Translations under genes and position numbers: made by a program
The notes under the pieces: model-generated
What the model was told of the DNA's origin: nothing
Database searches by the model: none
The model's input: only the letters and a program-made list of their open reading frames with translations
Source of the DNA: Deltaproteobacteria bacterium RIFOXYA12_FULL_58_15
GTDB lineage: Bacteria; Myxococcota; XYA12-FULL-58-9
Assembly (NCBI GenBank): GCA_001798605.1
Contig: MGST01000211.1
Coordinates: forward strand, 1-38,321
Direction: 5' to 3'
Length of the DNA: 38,321 nt
Shown here: piece after piece, positions 37,858 through 38,321 of the stretch
Layout of the letters: the number at the start of each line of letters is the position of its first letter
Numbering within the stretch: position 1 is the stretch's first letter

Positions 37858-38321
37858 CTACTGACGGGCCTCCGGCACATCGCAGACAAGCTCGATGCAC
37901 CACAAGTCATCGCCGCAGTCGAAGTCGTCGGTACAAGGGTCGCCTTGGCCGCCATCGCCTGGAGCACGGCAGATACCATGTGAGCACCCACCGAACTCTT
38001 CACATGCATAGCTCGTATCCCAACACTGCAACCCTTCCGCACAATCGTCATCGACCCCGCATTCCCAGCCTTCGGGGTAGCGGCTGCAGATGTCATCAAT
38101 GCACGCGAGGGCACCGCCACAATCCGTGTGCTCTGCACATGTTTCGCCTTCTTGTCTGATTGCGAAGTTGGTGCAAACCCCGGCATCGGTGCGAATGAAA
38201 CCTGCCGTCACGATGGGCGCGCATTCCCAGTCGTCGGCAGCCCCGCAAGTTGAGTCATCCCCAGGCGTGCAGAGCGCCGCACAGCTACCGCCGCCGCGAG
38301 CCATGTATCCGTCGTCTACGG
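37858..38321 (-). CDS. Cys-rich lipoprotein-type protein, C-terminal part (runs off the right edge)
   Basis: The frame is open from the right edge (V-D-D-G-Y-M-A-R-G-G-G-S-C...) to a TAG at 37858-37860, giving 153 residues with no stop. It consists of Cys modules such as C-A-E-H-T-D-C-G-G-A-L-A-C, C-G-V-D-D-D-C-A-E-G-L-Q-C-W and C-T-D-D-F-D-C-G-D-D-L-W-C, the same type as in the lipoprotein at 28244-29548. The N-terminus, presumably with a lipobox, is outside the window. An internal ATG at 38304 is unlikely to be the start. It lies 77 bases upstream of the exported protein of the sigma operon on the same strand and could be its first gene. Confidence 0.78.
   Translation of the reverse strand, partial: VDDGYMARGGGSCAALCTPGDDSTCGAADDWECAPIVTAGFIRTDAGVCTNFAIRQEGETCAEHTDCGGALACIDDICSRYPEGWECGVDDDCAEGLQCWDTSYACEEFGGCSHGICRAPGDGGQGDPCTDDFDCGDDLWCIELVCDVPEARQ

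Overview
The window (about 57% G+C by eye) looks like chromosomal DNA of a Gram-negative, deltaproteobacterial or Myxococcota-like bacterium. The main reasons are the number of secreted Cys-rich lipoproteins with Myxococcus-type disulfide repeats, RCC1-like and other beta-propeller lipoproteins, and an ECF sigma / FecR-PEGA operon of the kind common in that phylum. I cannot place it at genus level. I see no rRNA, tRNA, CRISPR array or insertion sequence.

Layout. 1-190: start of a RelE/HigB-type toxin running off the left edge, with a paired palindromic operator. 429-2445: gmd-fcl, the two-step GDP-mannose to GDP-L-fucose pathway, overlapping by 8 bases. 2446-2973: a broken lipoprotein with an Ig-like module. 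3303-4535: an exported beta-rich protein of unknown role. 4624-6099: a vapBC pair, a small lipoprotein and the C-terminal stub of a second PIN toxin. 6202-8436: a two-gene operon encoding an EF-hand protein with a clan-CD (caspase/CHAT-like) His/Cys pair and an uncharacterised partner. 8673-11123: an AAA ATPase/DUF234 protein with a well-formed, apparently leaderless promoter inside an inverted repeat, then a membrane metallophosphoesterase. 11151-13385: a lipoprotein with about 18 CxxC/NWD repeats and a seven-blade RCC1-like propeller. 13673-15098: a DUF433 antitoxin, a truncated DUF5615 toxin and a Fic protein. 15341-24779: three very large lipoproteins, plus a protein whose C-terminus is a CheD-like deamidase domain with the catalytic triad spacing intact. 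25011-28182: a Lys/Ala-rich exported coiled coil, a YjdF/DUF2238 membrane protein and glgC. 28244-33868: a Cys-rich lipoprotein, a small CxxC protein, a carboxypeptidase-regulatory-domain surface protein and a GT1 glycosyltransferase. 34187-38321 (minus strand): a Cys-rich lipoprotein (partial), an exported protein, an ECF sigma factor, a FecR/PEGA/TPR anti-sigma-like protein and a small lipoprotein; the last four overlap by 4-13 bases and are probably translationally coupled.

How it fits together. Most of the window serves the cell envelope: sugar-nucleotide and glycosyl-transfer enzymes, about nine lipoproteins and a sigma/anti-sigma unit that could report envelope state. Interspersed are toxin-antitoxin modules, several decayed, which mark this as accessory, rearranging DNA. 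The best candidates for undescribed biology are the EF-hand/clan-CD protein with its partner (6202-8436), the orphan CheD-domain protein (17635-19017) and the operator-embedded leaderless promoter of the ATPase gene (8628-8673). All functional statements come from reading motifs; no database search was run.
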